A stretch of 64,000 bases of DNA from Atriophallophorus winterbourni. Lineage: Eukaryota > Platyhelminthes > Trematoda > Plagiorchiida > Microphallidae. Below are positions 23,274 through 35,800 of this stretch, piece by piece. Under the pieces are notes generated by a model that was given only the letters and a program-made list of their open reading frames with translations, searched no databases and had not been told where the DNA came from. Within the stretch, counting starts at the first letter, position 1, and every line of letters starts with the position of its first letter. Where the stretch lies: contig JACCGJ010019932.1 in assembly GCA_013407085.1 (NCBI GenBank), forward strand, positions 35,646-99,645. The letters are read 5' to 3'. A program made the position numbers and the translations under genes.

Positions 23274-24975
23274 ATAAGCTCATGCATGATATCCTACCCG
23301 AACGAGCCTTATGTATTGCATCCTCCAACAGCGACATTTTGCGCCATCTAAACAAGTCTAAATTACAAAATATTGTATCCGAGTTCCCAAACATAAATGG
23401 TTCATCAGGTATACAACCGAAAGGTTTACGCCAATCATACGGAGTGTCGTGCTGACCATACGTCGCCCAAATTAAAGCTGATTCAGTGTCATGTGAACCA
23501 GGCCTACTTTTTATTTTGACTGATTTGGCGTCAGGTGGGCCAGGCGTAGTCTCCATCTGATCCGAATTAGTGTCGGAAAATTCAGTCAAAAAATCCGACT
23601 GAGCTCAGCTTCCCGATCACCATCGACAACACAAAGGTCAATATCCTTCAACATTACACCAGTAGAAACAATTTCTTGACAGTTAACGAGACTAACAGGC
23701 CTTGCTATTGTATGACGTGGCCCGAGAGGTCTCAGGATTGATCTCGCCCTCTTATACGCCGAGACGGACCCGTTGCGCCGAGACTGGACCTTGACTTGGT
23801 GCAGCGGCTTGCGTGCCTCGATGATTCATTGAGCTATACTGGGTGATGTCTTCGTGGCATCTTCAGAGTTACTCATACCAGGTTGGTCAATGGTGAGAAG
23901 CCAGACAAACACCGTCTCCTTGTCTCCTTGTCCCTCGCGGACATTGTATACCAGAAGAGGCGTATGAATCCGCAAGGATCACCGGCTCGACTGGTTGGGA
24001 TGATGTCGGGAGTCCCTGCTTGGTCTCTACCTCGCGAATGGCTTGTGAACCGTACCTACAGTATCCTGCCCCGATAGGTGCGATCCTTAATCTCGCTCCG
24101 CTGCCTTGCGGGTTAGGCTTTCGGGCCAAAGGCTTGAGGTGGGAGTCCTCAAGATCAACTCCTCTACTTCGGCCTGGGCAACCGGGTAGTAGCACGCCCA
24201 CACCCAAATTGATTGGGTGGCACTTTGTCATTTTTAAATGATTGTGTGAATAGAATATTTATCAATATATACGCACGTTCAGGTGGCAGCATGACACACT
24301 CAACAATAGATTGTTTTGCTATACCTCGGCAATAATTTAGCAAACATGTGAACCTCTGTCCGTCATCAAGAGTTCTAGACTCCACATAGGTCTCGAACTG
24401 ACGACAAAATTTCCCGTAGGTGCTAGCTGAACCATCAAAAGATATCAATTCTATCTTCGGAAGGTTAGATCTTGGTAAACTGCCGGGTTTTTTTATTACG
24501 AACAGAATCTTCTACCTCAGAACGAGGGTAATCAGCTACTTTTTCCTTTTGATGCTCACAATGCGCAAGATAACTTGCCGAAGCAGCAATCTCAGCCATT
24601 TCAACCTCGTATAACGCATCAAGCAATTACTCTTTGTGCTGCATTTCGAGAGCTTCACGTTTCTGCGACAGTTTTAGTCGTTCGGAACGCATCTTAGCCT
24701 TACGAACAAGGATGATTGATTCTATCTTTGAACCACTTAGGCTACCTCGAGTGCCCTCAACAGAACAATGAATGCGCTCACCTGCGGTGTGTTCCGTTCC
24801 ATAATCGACCAATTGTTGGGAGGATTTGTTTTTTCCATAAAACTGCGGGTAACAGGCATATTGACGTCAGCGAATTCGACGTTGAGTAATGTAGCGTCCA
24901 CAAATTTGACGTTGAGTACTGTATTTTCTCCAATTGAGACAAATACGGTCCAAATCGAATACCCACGTTGAGTAC
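23274..24975 (-). pseudogene. Array internal 3 (gag-like), split by a SINE-like repeat
   Basis: Gag-like pieces flank the 23,760-24,267 insertion: on the minus strand SFDGSASTYGKFCRQFETYV and CVMLPPERAY above it, and VSLVNCQEIVSTGVM below it. The poly-T frameshift near 24,486 is again present. Confidence 0.65.
23760..24267 (+). mobile_element. ~508-bp SINE-like repeat (family II) with 7-bp target duplication
   Basis: It is flanked by tatacgc at 23,753-23,759 and 24,268-24,274; uninterrupted sister units have one copy. It is GC-rich with no coding capacity and ends in an AT-rich stretch. Segments such as gagctatactgggtg, gccttgcgggttaggc-like and cctgggcaaccgggtagta recur inverted at 52,860-53,130 and partly at 53,800-54,050 and 55,820-55,875. 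No clear pol III boxes were identified. Confidence 0.75.
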
Positions 24976-26003
24976 TGTAGCGACCAAATCGTCACTGGGG
25001 AATAGTTTCTGTCACGGAAACTAGTTGCCTGCTACGAGCCACGAGAATCTTCTACCGGGAGTGACGAGCGTTTACGAATCGATCCCAAATCAGAACAATA
25101 CGTCAATTTACGCTGTACTATATTGACAAAGACGATTAAAAAGCAAAATATAACAAAACCTCAACGGTAATCGAATACAGGTTTCAATGCAAACCCAACG
25201 CGTCCAATAAACGGAAGTCAAACAGCTCAGTTGAGAGCACAAAAAATTACCGTTTTCCAATAACGGTAAACACGGGTAACGGACAAATCAAAATTTGCGG
25301 AAGCCGAAGTGCAGTTAAACAAAGGAAAAATGTTCGGGAAAGAAAACACTCACAGATTTAACATTTAGTTCAAATGTTATTTTGAATTTGAAGAACAAAC
25401 AAAAATATCACTGGAAAATTATGACACAAAAACTTGATAAGGAACACGGGTGTAGGGTGGGAACAAATGTCTCCAGTTCGTTTGATCTTGCTGGACCGAA
25501 AGAGGAATTTTCAAGACATGGACGCGGATTCATACACCGCCTACCAAAATTCCTCAAAATCTGAAAAGCAAGTAGAGACACAAACACTGAACTGCGGGGC
25601 TTTCCTCTACCTGGCTACCAGAACCGTGTACCTGCGACCAATGACAGCGACTCGACGATCGAATGTTTGGTGGTATCTCTGGAGTTGGCAGACCCGAAGG
25701 CCCGCCTCCCACCTAAAACATTTGCCGTCAATGTAATCAACGTTCGTCTTCGCATGCAACCGGCAAACTGAATGCTTGGTGGTACTTCTGGAGTCAGCAG
25801 ATCCGAAAACCCGCCTCCCACCTTAAGCACCAGCCCCCGGGCCCGACACCCAGGTACAGTAGAATAAAGCAAGTGACTTTATTTAGTGGCGAGTCACACA
25901 CGCCACGTCGCAGCACCATCACTGGACACCTGTGGCTTTTTATAGGGAAAATGTTTGCTAGACAAAGACCCACCACGTCCTCCGGTTCTGCCAGCGCCCT
26001 ACA
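24976..26003 (-). repeat. Array LTR 4
   Basis: 1,028 bp with intact tgtagcgacc and gcgccctaca ends, TATA box and AATAAA. Confidence 0.8.
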
Positions 26004-27214
26004 ATAAGCTCATGAATGATATCCTACACGAACGAGCCTTATGTATTGCATCCTCCAACAGCGACATTTTGCGCCATCTTAACAAGTCTAAATTACAAAA
26101 TATTGTATCCGAGTTCCCAAACATAAATGGTTCATCAGGTATACAACCGAAAGGTTTACGCCAATCATACGGATTGTCGTGCTGACCATACGTCGCCCAA
26201 ATTAAAGCTGATTCAGTGTCATGTGGACCAGGCCTACTTTTTATTTGGACTGATTTGGCGTCAGGTGGGCCAGGCTTAGTCTCCATCTGATCCGAAATAG
26301 TGTCGGAAAATTCAGTCAAAAAATCCGACTGAGCTCAGCTTCCCGATCACCATCGACAACACAAAGGTCAATATCCTTCAACATTACACCAGTAGAAACA
26401 ATTTCTTGACAGTTAACGAGACTAACAGGCCTTGCTATTGTATGCGGTTGCCCGAAGAGGTCCTTCAGGATTGATCTCGCCCGCTTATACGCACGTTCAG
26501 GTGGCAGCATGACACACTCTTCAATAGATTCTTTCGCTATACCTCGGCAATATTTAGCAACAGACTAGGAACCTCCTGTCCGTCCATCAAGATTTTAGTA
26601 CTCCAACATAGGGTCCTCGAACTGACGACAAAATTTCCCGTAGGTGCTAGCTGACCATCCAATAGATATCAATTCTATCTTTCGGAGGTTAGATCTTGTA
26701 AACTGCCGGGTTTTTTATTACGAACAGAATCTTCTACCTCATCACGAGGGTAATCAGCTACTTTTTCCTTTTGATGCTCACAATGCGCAAGATAACTTGC
26801 CGAAGCAAGCAATCCTCAGCCATTTTCAATCAACCTCGTATAACGCATTCGAGGCAATTTCTCTTTTGTGCTGCATTTCCGAGAGCTTCACGTTTCCTGC
26901 GACAGTTTTAGTCCGTTCCAAACGCCTCTTAGCCTTAAGAAACCAGGATATTGATTCTATCTTTGAATGAACCCCTTAGGCTACCTCGAGTGCCCTCAAC
27001 AGAACAATGAATGCGCTCACCTGCGGTGTGTTCCGTTCCATAATCGACCAATTGTTGGGAGGATTTGATTTTTCCATAAAACTGCGTGTAACAGGCATAT
27101 TGACGTCAGCGAATTCGACGTTGAGTAATGTAGCGTCCACAAATTTGACGTTGAGTACTGTATTTTCTCCAATTGAGACAAATACAGTCCAAATCGTTTT
27201 TCAACGTTGAGTAC
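26004..27214 (-). pseudogene. Array internal 4 (gag-like), many small indels
   Basis: The C-terminal part (26,510-25,999) is as in sister units. From about 26,560 to 26,965 it carries numerous one- or two-base insertions and deletions relative to all sisters, destroying every frame. The burst is confined to ~400 bp and resembles low-quality sequence. Confidence 0.6.
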
Positions 27215-28242
27215 TTTAGCGACCAAATCGTCACTGGAGAATAGTTTCTGTCACGAAAACTAGTTGCCTGCTACGAGCCACGAGAATCTTCTACCGGAAG
27301 TGACGAGCGTTTACGAATCGATCCCAAATCAGAACAATACGTCAATTTACGCTGTACTATATTGACAAAGACGATTAAGAAGCAAAATATAACAAACCTC
27401 AACGGTAATCGAATACAGGTTTCAATGCAAACCCAACGCGTCCAATAAACGGAAGTCAAACAGCTAAGTTGAGAGCACAAAAAATAACCGTTTTCCAATA
27501 ACGGTAAACACGGGTAACGGACAAATCAAAATTTGCGGAAGCCGAAGTGCAGTTAAACAAAGGAAAAATGTTCGGGAAAGAAAACACTCACAGATTTAAC
27601 ATTTAGTTCAAATGTTATTTTGAATTTGAAGAACAAACAAAAATATCACTGGAAAATTATGACACAAAAACTTGATAAGGAACACGGGTGTAGGGTGGGA
27701 ACAAATGTCTCCAGTTCGTTTGATCTTGCTGGACCGAAAGAGGAATTTTCAAGACATCGACGCGGATTTATACACCGCCCACCAAAATTCCTCAAAATCT
27801 GAAAAGCAAGTAGAGACACAAACACTGAACTGCGGGGCTCTCCTCTAACTGGCTACCCGACCCGTGTACCTGCGCGACCCATGACAGCGACTCGACGATC
27901 AAATGTTTGGTGGTATCTCTGGAGTTGGCAGACCCGAAGACCCGCCTCCCACCTAAAACATTTGCCTTCAGTGTAATCAACGTTCGTCTTCGCATGCCAC
28001 CGGTAGACTGAATGCTTGGTGGTATTTCTGGGGTCAGCAGATCCGAAAACCCGCCTCCCACCTTAAGCACCAGCCCCCGGGCCCGACACCCAGGTACAGT
28101 AGAATAAAGCAGTGACTTTATTTAGTGGCGAGTCACACACGCCACGTCGCATCACCATCACTGGACACCTGTGGCTTTTTATAGGGAAAATGTTTGCTAG
28201 ACAAAGACCCACCACGTCCTCCGGTTCTGCCAGCGCCCTACA
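27215..28242 (-). repeat. Array LTR 5
   Basis: 1,028 bp, tttagcgacc and gcgccctaca ends; TATA and AATAAA retained. Confidence 0.8.
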
Positions 28243-29451
28243 ATAAGCTCATGAATGATATCCTACCCGAGCGAGCCTTATGTATTGCATCCTCCAACAG
28301 CGACATTTTGCGCCATCTAAACAAGTCTAAATTACAAAATATTGTATCTGAGTTCCCAAACAGAAATGGTTTATCAGGTATACCACCGAAAGGTTTACGC
28401 CAATCATACGGATTGTCGTGCTGACCATACATCGCCCTGATTAAAGCTGATTCAGTGTCATGTGAACCAGGCCTACTTTTCATTTGGGCAGATTGGGTGT
28501 CAGGTGGGCCAGGCTTAGTCTCCATCTGATCCAAATTAGTGTCGGAAAATTCAGTCACAAAATCCGACTGAGCTAATTCAGCGTCAGTTGACTCAGCTTC
28601 CTGATCACCATCGACAACACAAAGGTCAATATCATTCACCATTACAACAGTAGAAACAATTTCTTGACAATTAACGAGACTAACAGGCCTTGCTATTGTA
28701 TGCGGTTGCCCGAAGAGGTCCTTCAGGATTGATCTCGCCCGCTTATACGCACGTTCAGGTGGCAGCATGACACACTCTTCAATAGATTCTTTTGCTATAC
28801 CTCGGCAATAATTTAGCAAACATAGGAACCTCTGTCCGTCATCAAGAGTTTTAGACTCCACATAGGTCTCAAACTGACGACAAAATTTCCCGTAGGTGCT
28901 AGCTGAACCATCAATAGATATCAATTCTATCTTCGGAAGGTTAGATCTCGGTAAACTGCCGGGTTTTTTTATTACGAACAGAATCTTCTACCTCAGAACG
29001 AGGGTAATCAGCTACTTTTTCCTTTTGATGCTCACAATGCGCAAGATAACTTGCCGAAGCAGCAATCTCAGCCATTTCAACCTCGTATAACGCATCGAGC
29101 AATTTCTCTTTGTGCTGCATTTCGAGAGCTTCACGTTTCTGCGACAGTTTTAGTCGTTCCAAACGCATCTTAGCCTTACGAACCAGGATGATTGATTCTA
29201 TCTTTGAACCACTTAGGCTACCTCGAGTGCCCTCAACAGAACAATGAATGCGCTCACCTGCGGTGTGTTCCGTTCCATAATCGACCAATTGTTGGGAGGA
29301 TTTGTTTTTTCCATAAAACTGCGGGTAACAGGCATATTGACGTCAGCGAATTCGACGTTGAGTAATGTAGCGTCCACAAATTTGACGTTGAGTACTGTAT
29401 TTTCTCCAATTGAGACAAATACAGTCCAAATCGTATTCCAACGTTGAGTAC
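28243..29451 (-). pseudogene. Array internal 5 (gag-like), longest array frame of 228 codons
   Basis: On the minus strand 28,924-28,238 is open: ISIDGSASTYGKFCRQFET, LDDGQRFLCLLNYCRGIAKE, CVMLPPERAYKRARSILKDL, then a repeat region with AESTDAELAQSDFVTEFSD. The N-terminal part (29,288-28,941) is in a different frame because of seven Ts at about 28,963-28,969. Unlike internals 1-4, it keeps the full ~120-bp repeat segment. Confidence 0.7.
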
Positions 29452-30478
29452 TTTAGCGACCAAATCGTCACTGGAGAATAGTTTCTGTCACGAAAACTAG
29501 TTGCCTGCTACGAGCCACGAGAATCTTCTACCGGAAGTGACGAGCGTTTACGAATCGATCCCAAATCAGAACAATACGTCAATTTACGCTGTACTATATT
29601 GACAAAGACGATTAAAAAGCAAAATATAACAAACCTCAACGGTAATCGGATACAGGTTCCAATGCAAACCCAACGCGTTAAATAAACGGAAGTCAAACAG
29701 CTCAGTTGAGAGCACAAAAAATTACCGTTTTCCAATAACGGTAAACACGGGTAAAGGACAAATCAAAATTTGCGGAAGCCGAAGTGCAGTTAAACAAAGG
29801 AAAAATGTTCGGGAAAGAAAACACTCACAGATTTAACATTTAGTTCAAATGTTATTTTCAATTTGAAGAACAAACAAAAATATCACTGGAAAATTATGAC
29901 ACAAAAACTTGATAAGGAACACGGGTGTAGGGTGGGAACAAATGTCTCCAGTTCGTTTGATCTTGCTGGACCGAAAGAGGAATTTTCAAGACATCGACGC
30001 GCATTCATACACCGCCCACCAAAATTCCTCAAAATTTGAAAAGCAAGTCGAGACACAAACACTGAACTGCGGGGCTTTCCTCTACCTGGCTACCAGAACC
30101 GTGTACCTGCGACCAATGACAGCGACTCGACGATCAAATGTTTGGTGGTATCTCTGGAGTTGGCAGACCCGAAGGCCCGCCTCCCACCTAAAACATTTGC
30201 CGTCAATGTAATCAACGTTCGTCTTCGCATGCAACCGGCAAACTGAATGCTTGGTGGTACTTCTGGAGTCAGCAGATCCGAAAACCCGCCTCCCACCTTA
30301 AGCACCAGCCCCCGGGCCCGACACCCAGGTACAGTAGAACAAAGCAAGTGACTTTATTTAGTGGCGAGTCACACACGCCACGTCGCATCACCATCACTGG
30401 ACACCTGTGGCTTTTTATAGGGAAAATGTTTGCTAGACAAAGACCCACCACGTCCTCCGGTTCTGCCAGCGCCCTACA
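29452..30478 (-). repeat. Array LTR 6
   Basis: 1,027 bp, tttagcgacc and gcgccctaca ends; TATA and AATAAA retained. Confidence 0.8.
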
Positions 30479-31627
30479 ATAAGCTCATGCATGATATCCT
30501 ACCCGAACGAGCCTTATGTATTGCATCCTCCAACAGCGACATTTTGCGCCATCTAAACAAGTCTAAATTACAAAATAATGTATCCGGGTTTCCAAACATA
30601 ATTGGTTCATCAGGTATACAACCGAAAGGTTAACGCCAATCATACGTATTGTCATGCTGACCATACGTCGCCCCAATTAAAGCTGATTCAGTGTCATGTG
30701 AACCAGGCCTACTTTTCATTTCGGCTGATTTGGTGTCAGGTGGGCCAGGCTTAGTCTCCATCTGATCCGAATTACTTATGGAAAATTCAGTCACAAAATC
30801 CGACTGAGCTAATTTAGTGTCAGTTTACTCAGCTTCCTGACCACCATCGACAACACAAAGGTCAATATCCTTCAACATCACACCAGTAGAAACAATTTCT
30901 TGACAATTAACGAGACTGACAGGCCTTGCTATTGTATGCGGTTGCCCGAAGAGGTCCTTTAGGATTGATCTTGCCGGCTTATAAGCACGTTCAGGTGGCA
31001 GCACGACACACTCTTCAATACCTTCCTTTGATATACCTCGGCAATAATGTAGCAAATATAGAAACCTCTGTCCGTCATCACGAGTTCTAGACTCCACATA
31101 GGTCTCGAACTGACGAAAAAACTTCCAGTAGGTGCTAGCTGAACCATCAAGAGATATCAATTCTATCTTCGGAAGGTCAGATCTCGGTACACTGCCGGGC
31201 TTTTTATTACGGACAGAATCTTCTACCTCCGAACGAGGGTAGTCAGCTACTTTTTCCTCTTGATGCTCACAATGAGCAAGATAACTTGCCGAAGCAGTAA
31301 TCTTAGCCATTTTAACCTCGTATACCGCCTGAAGCAAATTCAGTTTGTGCTGCATTTCGATTGTTTCCTGCGACAGTTTTAGGACTTCAAGGCGCATTTT
31401 AGCCTTACGAACAAGGATATTTGACTCTATCTTTGAACTCCTTAGGCTACCTCGAGAGCCCTTAACAGAACAATGAATGCGCTCACCTGCGGTGTCTTCC
31501 GTTCCAACATCGACCAACCGTTGGGAAGATTTGATCTTTTCGACAAAACAGCGGGTAACAGGCATATTGACGTCGGCGAATTCGACGTAGAGTACTGTAT
31601 TGCGTCCACAAATTTGACGTTGAGTAC
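30479..31627 (-). pseudogene. Array internal 6, only unit without the poly-T gag frameshift
   Basis: The frame 31,565-30,825 is open from MPVTRCFVEKIKSSQRL through a coiled-coil-like part, EDSVRNKKPGSVPRSDLPK, and the core FRQFETYVESRTRDDGQRF to HTIARPVSLVNC. It stops at a TAA near 30,825. The T run at 31,200-31,205 is short and in frame, unlike the other units. This unit is also the most diverged overall. It may be the founder state or a separate insertion joined to the array. Confidence 0.65.
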
Positions 31628-32185
31628 TGTAGCGACCAAATCGTCACTGGGGAATAGTTTCTGTCATGGAAACTAGTTGCCTGCTATGAGCCACGAGAAT
31701 CTTCTACCGGGAGTGACGAGCGTTTACGAATCGATCCCAAATCAGAACAATACGTCAATTTACGCTGTACTATATTGACAAAGACGATTAAAAAACAAAA
31801 TATAACAAACCTCAACGGTAATCGAATACAGGTTTCAATGCAAACTCAACGCGTCCAATAAACGGAAGTCAAACAGCTCAGTTGAGAGCACAAAAAATAC
31901 CGTTTTCCAATAAAGGTAAACACGGGTAACGGACAAATCAATTTGTGCGGAAGCCGAAGTGCAGTTAAACAAAAGGAAAAATGTTCGGGAAAGAAAACGC
32001 TCACAGATTTAACATTTAGTTTAAATGTTATTTTCAATTTGAAGAACAAAAAAAATATCACGGGAAAACTATGACACAAAAACTTGATAAGGAACACGGG
32101 TGTAGGGTGGGAACAAATGTCTCCAGTTCGTTTGATCTTGCTGGACCGAAAGAGGAATTTTCAAGACATCGACGCGGATTCATAC
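31628..32185 (-). repeat. Array LTR 7, truncated
   Basis: It starts with tgtagcgacc and matches sister LTRs to cggattcatacag at 32,185, then breaks into CR1-like 3' sequence. The U3/promoter half is missing. Confidence 0.75.
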
Positions 32186-32186
32186 A

Positions 32187-32515
32187 GTTCTACTTCAGTA
32201 ACGTGCTTCAAATATAGACTTGACTCGATCTTGCGCTCTGTGTTTTCCAATTTTTATCCCTAATTTTATAGTTGTTCTTCAATTTGTCGTTGGAACGCAC
32301 TAATGTCTCTCCTCACCTATTGGGTGAGGGGAGTTTTTCTGTTGCATTCCAGCCAGTCATACCAGAAGAATATTGAGCCTACTGTTCGAAGTGGTGGATG
32401 TTCTACTGGCTTACCACCGGAAGTATTCTGGACGCTCGATTGGCGACTCTGACACATATCGTCCTGTGCAAACTGAACTGAACTGTGCAGTACAAACTAA
32501 ACTGACCTTTAGGTC
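32187..32515 (+). mobile_element. CR1-like 3' end fragment
   Basis: It matches 62,394-62,700 almost base for base: the terminal codons of ORF2, the 3' UTR with a tattgggtgagg palindrome-like block, and a run of gaact repeats. It is a 5'-truncated insertion that cut off array LTR 7. Confidence 0.75.
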
Positions 32516-32586
32516 AGTAGGCAAATGTTTAAAAATGACATTATTTTTCGCTGTAAAGCAAAATTATTAAAGTTGAAATACCCAGG

Positions 32587-32805
32587 ATGAAATCAATCCG
32601 GCGTCATGACAGTGAAAAAGATAAACCACGTTACACACGGATGCATCGAATCAGATATGAGCAAAATATTCCGCAACAATTCGCGAATAATTTGGTGCCA
32701 ATTAACACTTGCGAACAGAAGGATAAATTTTTAAGAAGGAAGATAACGCCGGAATTTCATTTAAATATACCAACCTCCGAACTCGAAACAGCATTATTGG
32801 ACGCA
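32587..32805 (+). CDS. MATCAP: MATCAP-like exon 1
   Basis: Codes for the basic N-terminus and ITPEFHLNIPTSELETALLDA. It ends GCA|gtaaga. The frame reads on to a TAG at the 3' end of the following 39-nt intron. Confidence 0.7.
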
Positions 32806-35800
32806 GTAAGACTATTGATATTCATTTTTAATAAACAAAATTAGTCAGGAAATATCACCTTTACTTTGTTTAGGGAAGCAACACGGATCTTGAATATAGT
32901 ATGCAAACGCTTCAAAAGCATTGACAATTTTATCGAAGAAAGTTTTGGTCCGCGTATAACGATCGAAGAGGCGACACGTAAAATCACAGAGTACATCAAG
33001 GAATCAAATTTACCAACGAACCTTGATGTTATTTGGTGTGAAGATTTAGTAGGAAGGTAAATATATATGAAAACATTATGTTGCCCAGTGCATTGATGTG
33101 CAGTACAGGGGTGGATCGGAATGGAAATATACCTCGACATCGCAAGTTTACGATGCTACTAAAAACTAACGAGGAAAATACATACCTAAGAGAGAGGGGT
33201 ATATTGAATTTGATGGATCATGAAATTGGAACCCATTATGTATCCTTTAAACAGTTGAACTGCATTTTAATTTCCAAGAAACTTTAACAAAATAGTAGTA
33301 GATATAAAAAAAATGTTTTATTTCACATGATGCTCTAGAGCGTAAATAATATAATTCCTATCTTTTCAGCTTTCCAGGTAGGTTCTAATACCAGATTGAC
33401 TTAGTTGGCGAATATAATGTTCATCTCATGACAAATTCGTCATTCTTGCAAGAGGCCGTGGTACAAGAATATTTTAAAATGAAATGTGCGTGGTACGAAA
33501 TTATATTGTTTACTGAAAGTTTAAGTGTGCAGCGCATTCCAATGTTGTGTTGGCAACAAGTTTTCAATTTTTCAGCCGATTCAACATACCAAAGTAATTC
33601 ATTCTTAAGAATTACATTGAAATAAAGCGTGTGAACATACTATTAATTCTGCTCCGTCGATGTGATCGGGAACGTGTTTCAAATATTTCTAAAAGTTTCA
33701 TATATTTTATCAGGTAATTTATGAAATATACTGACAGGAAATCTGCTCATCAAACTTTGAAAAATTAAGTTGAACAATTATCTCCAGTATAAAATAGGAA
33801 TTGTATAAACGTAGATATTTAATCGTCATTTGCCCTTAATAAGAAATTTCTAGCATCGATCGTATAACGAAGGCCTTCAACCTTGGTACGGAAAAAGAGA
33901 CATTTACGGGTTGAATCCAACAAATACGGTCGAAGCTATAAAAACGGAAGAAGGACTGGCTTGCGTGCACACTATTCTGAAAGCAAGATATCGTTACCTA
34001 GGAATCCCTGCGCTGCTATACTGTAAGTTTGTAACAACGTGATTGAAGATAGTGTTTGTCACGAATCACAGATTGAAATCAAAATTAATAATACCTAGAA
34101 TTTTTTCGTAACAATTAGGCCAGCATATCAATCGTAATCGATATTAAGAGTCCTAATGAATAAAAGATATTTTGAATTTTTAACAGTTATCGGTAGAAAT
34201 GCCACTTCAGAATCAGCCACGAATACTTAAAGCATTTATATTGACAGACGGCTCGTGCATGGCAGAATATTTACCGTTCAAGGATCTTTTTGAACACTTG
34301 GGAAAGTACATCACAAACGAAGAGCAAAGATGGAAGCATTGCATGAGAATAAAACGATGTTTGCCCAGTCAAGATCTATGCGGTGGATACGGTAAAGACC
34401 AAAGATATTTTGAAGGTACGTTGCACAAAAACTACCTATCTATGGTTTATCTCACAATCAGAAGTCATTTTGAACTTGTACTGCCTCAGTTGTCGGCCTT
34501 GTGATTATGCTGTCTTCCGCAACCTATGAAAATTGAATAAACAGGTATAAAACACTGTCTATCTAGTGCCTGTGTGCTCAATGATCAACAGGTAAGATTA
34601 CAACGCACTGACACTACAAGTTATCTGCAGAGCCATCAAGCAATAGCGATCTGAGCCAATATTCTACATTCTGCTTGCAAACTTCTCACACATGTAGCCT
34701 ACCTAGCGACTTCAGTTCACCTTATTATAATTTGTCTGTAATAAAATCTTTTCCGTATATACGAATACGACATAACTAGCATAAGCAGCAATGTTGAAGT
34801 AAGGTGAAGATTTAAAACAAAACCACAATCTTAGAGAAGTTGCGGATGAGTTTATATTGGCAGTCCAATTTGTGTTCAAAACAAGCTCATCAGTATCCAC
34901 GTGCGTCCATATTTCGATTACGCCATGCATCGGTTGTCCATGTTTTACTACCTTGCTCATCGAGGAATGTACAACATATATGTTGATATATTGAAAGATT
35001 TACCACAGGACAGCTAATTTATAAAGGTAATGTAATCGCGGAGCCTCTTCGTGCATAGCTCATTGACAGTGGCAGTTGACTTGATCATGGCGTTGATTGC
35101 GAGATTAGAAAACACTATATAAATAAACACGCGCGCCAGTAGGCACACCTTTTTTCCAAAGGTTTCGTGGTCGATATGCCAGCCTCTAGTCTTGATATAG
35201 GTTTCCAAAGGAGAAAAGATGACTGATGCTTTGACGATTTAATTGATACTCTCACTGGTCAACGGCACATTATCTTAGTAATAACTTTAGTGAATGACCG
35301 TTTGAAAACCGATCGGTTATGTTGGTGGAGTTCTAATGCTACCGAAATGGAATCTGCGGCGGATGTAAGCAATTTCAGAAAATTGCTCCAACTCAGCAGA
35401 ATTATTAGCAGTGGGTGATCAGGTATCAGTGAGGTGATACATATATTTTGGGAGATTTTAACATGCGCAAGAGCATGGAGCAACGAGCAGAACATTTCGA
35501 GGCACCGTTCAACCGGCACTCTGAAATTACCGATTTTTTAGATACGGAACACTGTACCCTACGGCCGAATTCTCCTGAGGCTCCCCATCAATCAAAGATT
35601 TACAATGAACGCCGAATTATAAGCTTGATCCAGGCCAAGTGTCACGCAGTCATAGAATGCACGTGGGCTAACATAGTGTCAGGTTGTCCAGGCTTGGACA
35701 GCTATGAGAAAGGAAAATAAAATTGAAATAGAAACGGCAGTGAAACTCCAGCGTGTTTTGGCATGCAACTCACTACCAGAGCCACTTCAATTTAGAACGG

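Larger units (their letters stand above)
13456..32185 (-). mobile_element. Tandem ladder of a gag-only BEL/Pao-like LTR element (7 LTRs, 6 internals)
   Basis: A unit of about 2.24 kb (LTR ~1,030 bp plus internal ~1,150-1,210 bp) is repeated head to tail on the minus strand. LTR boundaries are marked by TGTAG at one end and CTACA at the other. Each LTR carries a TATA box (CTATAAAAAG, minus strand) and an AATAAA about 55 nt downstream. Internal regions encode only a short gag-like protein. The right end is cut at 32,185, where a CR1 3' end begins. Internal 1 is split by a CR1-like element and internal 3 by a SINE-like repeat. LTR-internal-LTR ladders can arise by recombination between LTRs; the family is non-autonomous as seen here. 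Confidence 0.8.

Noticed and set aside
13456..32185. CRISPR-like or satellite array of simple repeats
   Set aside because: The repeated unit is 2.24 kb with LTR ends, promoter and gag-like coding sequence; there are no short repeats with unique spacers.
34199..34247. ATG at 34,199 as a gene start
   Set aside because: The family alignment and split-codon phase place the exon start at 34,248; the upstream codons are intronic.
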